Below, piece by piece: positions 63,614-64,000 of a stretch of 64,000 bases of DNA. This DNA comes from Erythrobacter ani (GTDB taxonomy: Bacteria; Pseudomonadota; Alphaproteobacteria; Sphingomonadales; Sphingomonadaceae): assembly GCF_019204025.1 (NCBI RefSeq), contig NZ_JAGSPB010000002.1, positions 434,001-498,000 of the forward strand. The letters are read 5' to 3'. Each line of letters begins with the position of its first letter. Position 1 is the stretch's first letter. The position numbers and the translations under genes are program-made. The notes below the pieces were generated by a model, which saw nothing but the letters and a program-made list of their open reading frames with translations, made no database searches and had not been told where the DNA came from.

Positions 63614-64000
63614 TTGGAACTGTTCGATCAGCTGCGCGGTATATTCGGCCTCGCCCTCCTGCTGCTAATCGCGTGGACGCTGAGCGAGGATCGCAGTGGG
63701 CGTCCAGGTTGGATCTGGATGGCAGGCGCGCTCGCGCTACAAGGCGTATTGGCGCTGGCTATCGTGCGCGTACCCTACATCTGGGACATCGTGACGCTCG
63801 CCAATGAAGGTGTCGCGGCGATCGAACGGGCGACGCTCGATGGATCGTCATACATGTTCGGGTATCTCGGCGGGGCGCCTCTCCCCTTCGAGCTGAAAGA
63901 GGGCGTCGATCCCCCGCTTATCATCGCGTTTCAGATATTGCCGCTGGTGATAGTGTTCAGCGCGCTTGCAGCGCTCCTGTGGCACTGGGGCGTCCTGCGC
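63614..64000 (+). CDS. NupC-type concentrative nucleoside transporter, N-terminal part (3' end outside window)
   Basis: Open to the window end (129 codons seen). The sequence has a first hydrophobic helix ('IFGLALLLLIAWTLSED'), a second ('WMAGALALQGVLALAIV'), then 'FGYLGGAPLPFE' and 'AFQILPLVIVFSALAALLWHWG'. These mark the start of the concentrative nucleoside transporter family (NupC). The probable start is a TTG at 63614, 5 bp after the preceding stop; an ATG is not available. It would import nucleosides with H+ or Na+. Confidence 0.85.
   Translation, partial: MELFDQLRGIFGLALLLLIAWTLSEDRSGRPGWIWMAGALALQGVLALAIVRVPYIWDIVTLANEGVAAIERATLDGSSYMFGYLGGAPLPFELKEGVDPPLIIAFQILPLVIVFSALAALLWHWGVLR

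Overview
The window is GC-rich, densely packed DNA from a Gram-negative chromosome. The gene set fits an alphaproteobacterium, most likely a sphingomonad such as Erythrobacteraceae: a FixNOQP/GHIS-type cbb3 oxidase cluster, FixK/FNR boxes, a TonB receptor followed by a TPR-sulfotransferase, and a group-2-like capsule locus. The taxonomic placement is inference from gene content and protein character. I saw no tRNA, rRNA, CRISPR array or insertion sequence.

Region 1 (about 1-25440) is an ABC-transporter-dependent (group 2-like) capsule locus. Its export machinery is kpsE (inner-membrane co-polymerase), kpsM and kpsT (ABC transporter) and kpsD (outer-membrane lipoprotein). The Kdo supply genes kdsA, kdsD/kpsF and kdsB/kpsU sit beside the lipid-anchor Kdo transferases kpsC and kpsS. 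Repeat-unit genes are several GT2/GT4 glycosyltransferases and the UDP-GlcNAc 2-epimerase wecB. Accessory genes are a PhyH-type dioxygenase behind kdsA, a histidine-phosphatase-like protein, a fatty-acid hydroxylase, an SDR and an LtaS-like phosphoglycerol-transferase candidate. Three proteins (4490-8455) share an unusual 'EGRDPGP' module. KpsC keeps only a remnant of its first catalytic module.

Region 2 (about 25460-36451) is a microaerobic respiration unit on the minus strand: a CRP/FNR regulator, ccoN, ccoO, ccoQ, ccoP, ccoG, ccoH, ccoI, ccoS, a small Cys-rich protein and hemN. Most genes overlap their neighbour by a few bases. Two perfect TTGATCGAGATCAA boxes precede ccoN and the regulator/ompW divergent promoter. 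A third, slightly imperfect box precedes hemN. Two of the three boxes lie inside the 3' end of the preceding gene.

Region 3 (about 36600-50215) holds a fused 5-oxoprolinase with an adjacent NRAMP-like carrier that lacks the metal-binding residues, NADP-glutamate dehydrogenase, a BCCT osmolyte carrier, a TonB-dependent receptor, a clear intrinsic terminator, a TPR-sulfotransferase and a CsaA-like protein.

Region 4 (about 50300-64000) holds a molybdenum hydroxylase operon (IorA-like, Tat-exported IorB-like, cytochrome c lipoprotein, XdhC, MocA-like). It also holds a tripartite TolC/HlyD/ABC operon whose ABC protein has lost every ATPase motif, and a KDPG aldolase/FAD protein/TVP38-reductase fusion run. 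The window ends inside a NupC-type nucleoside transporter.
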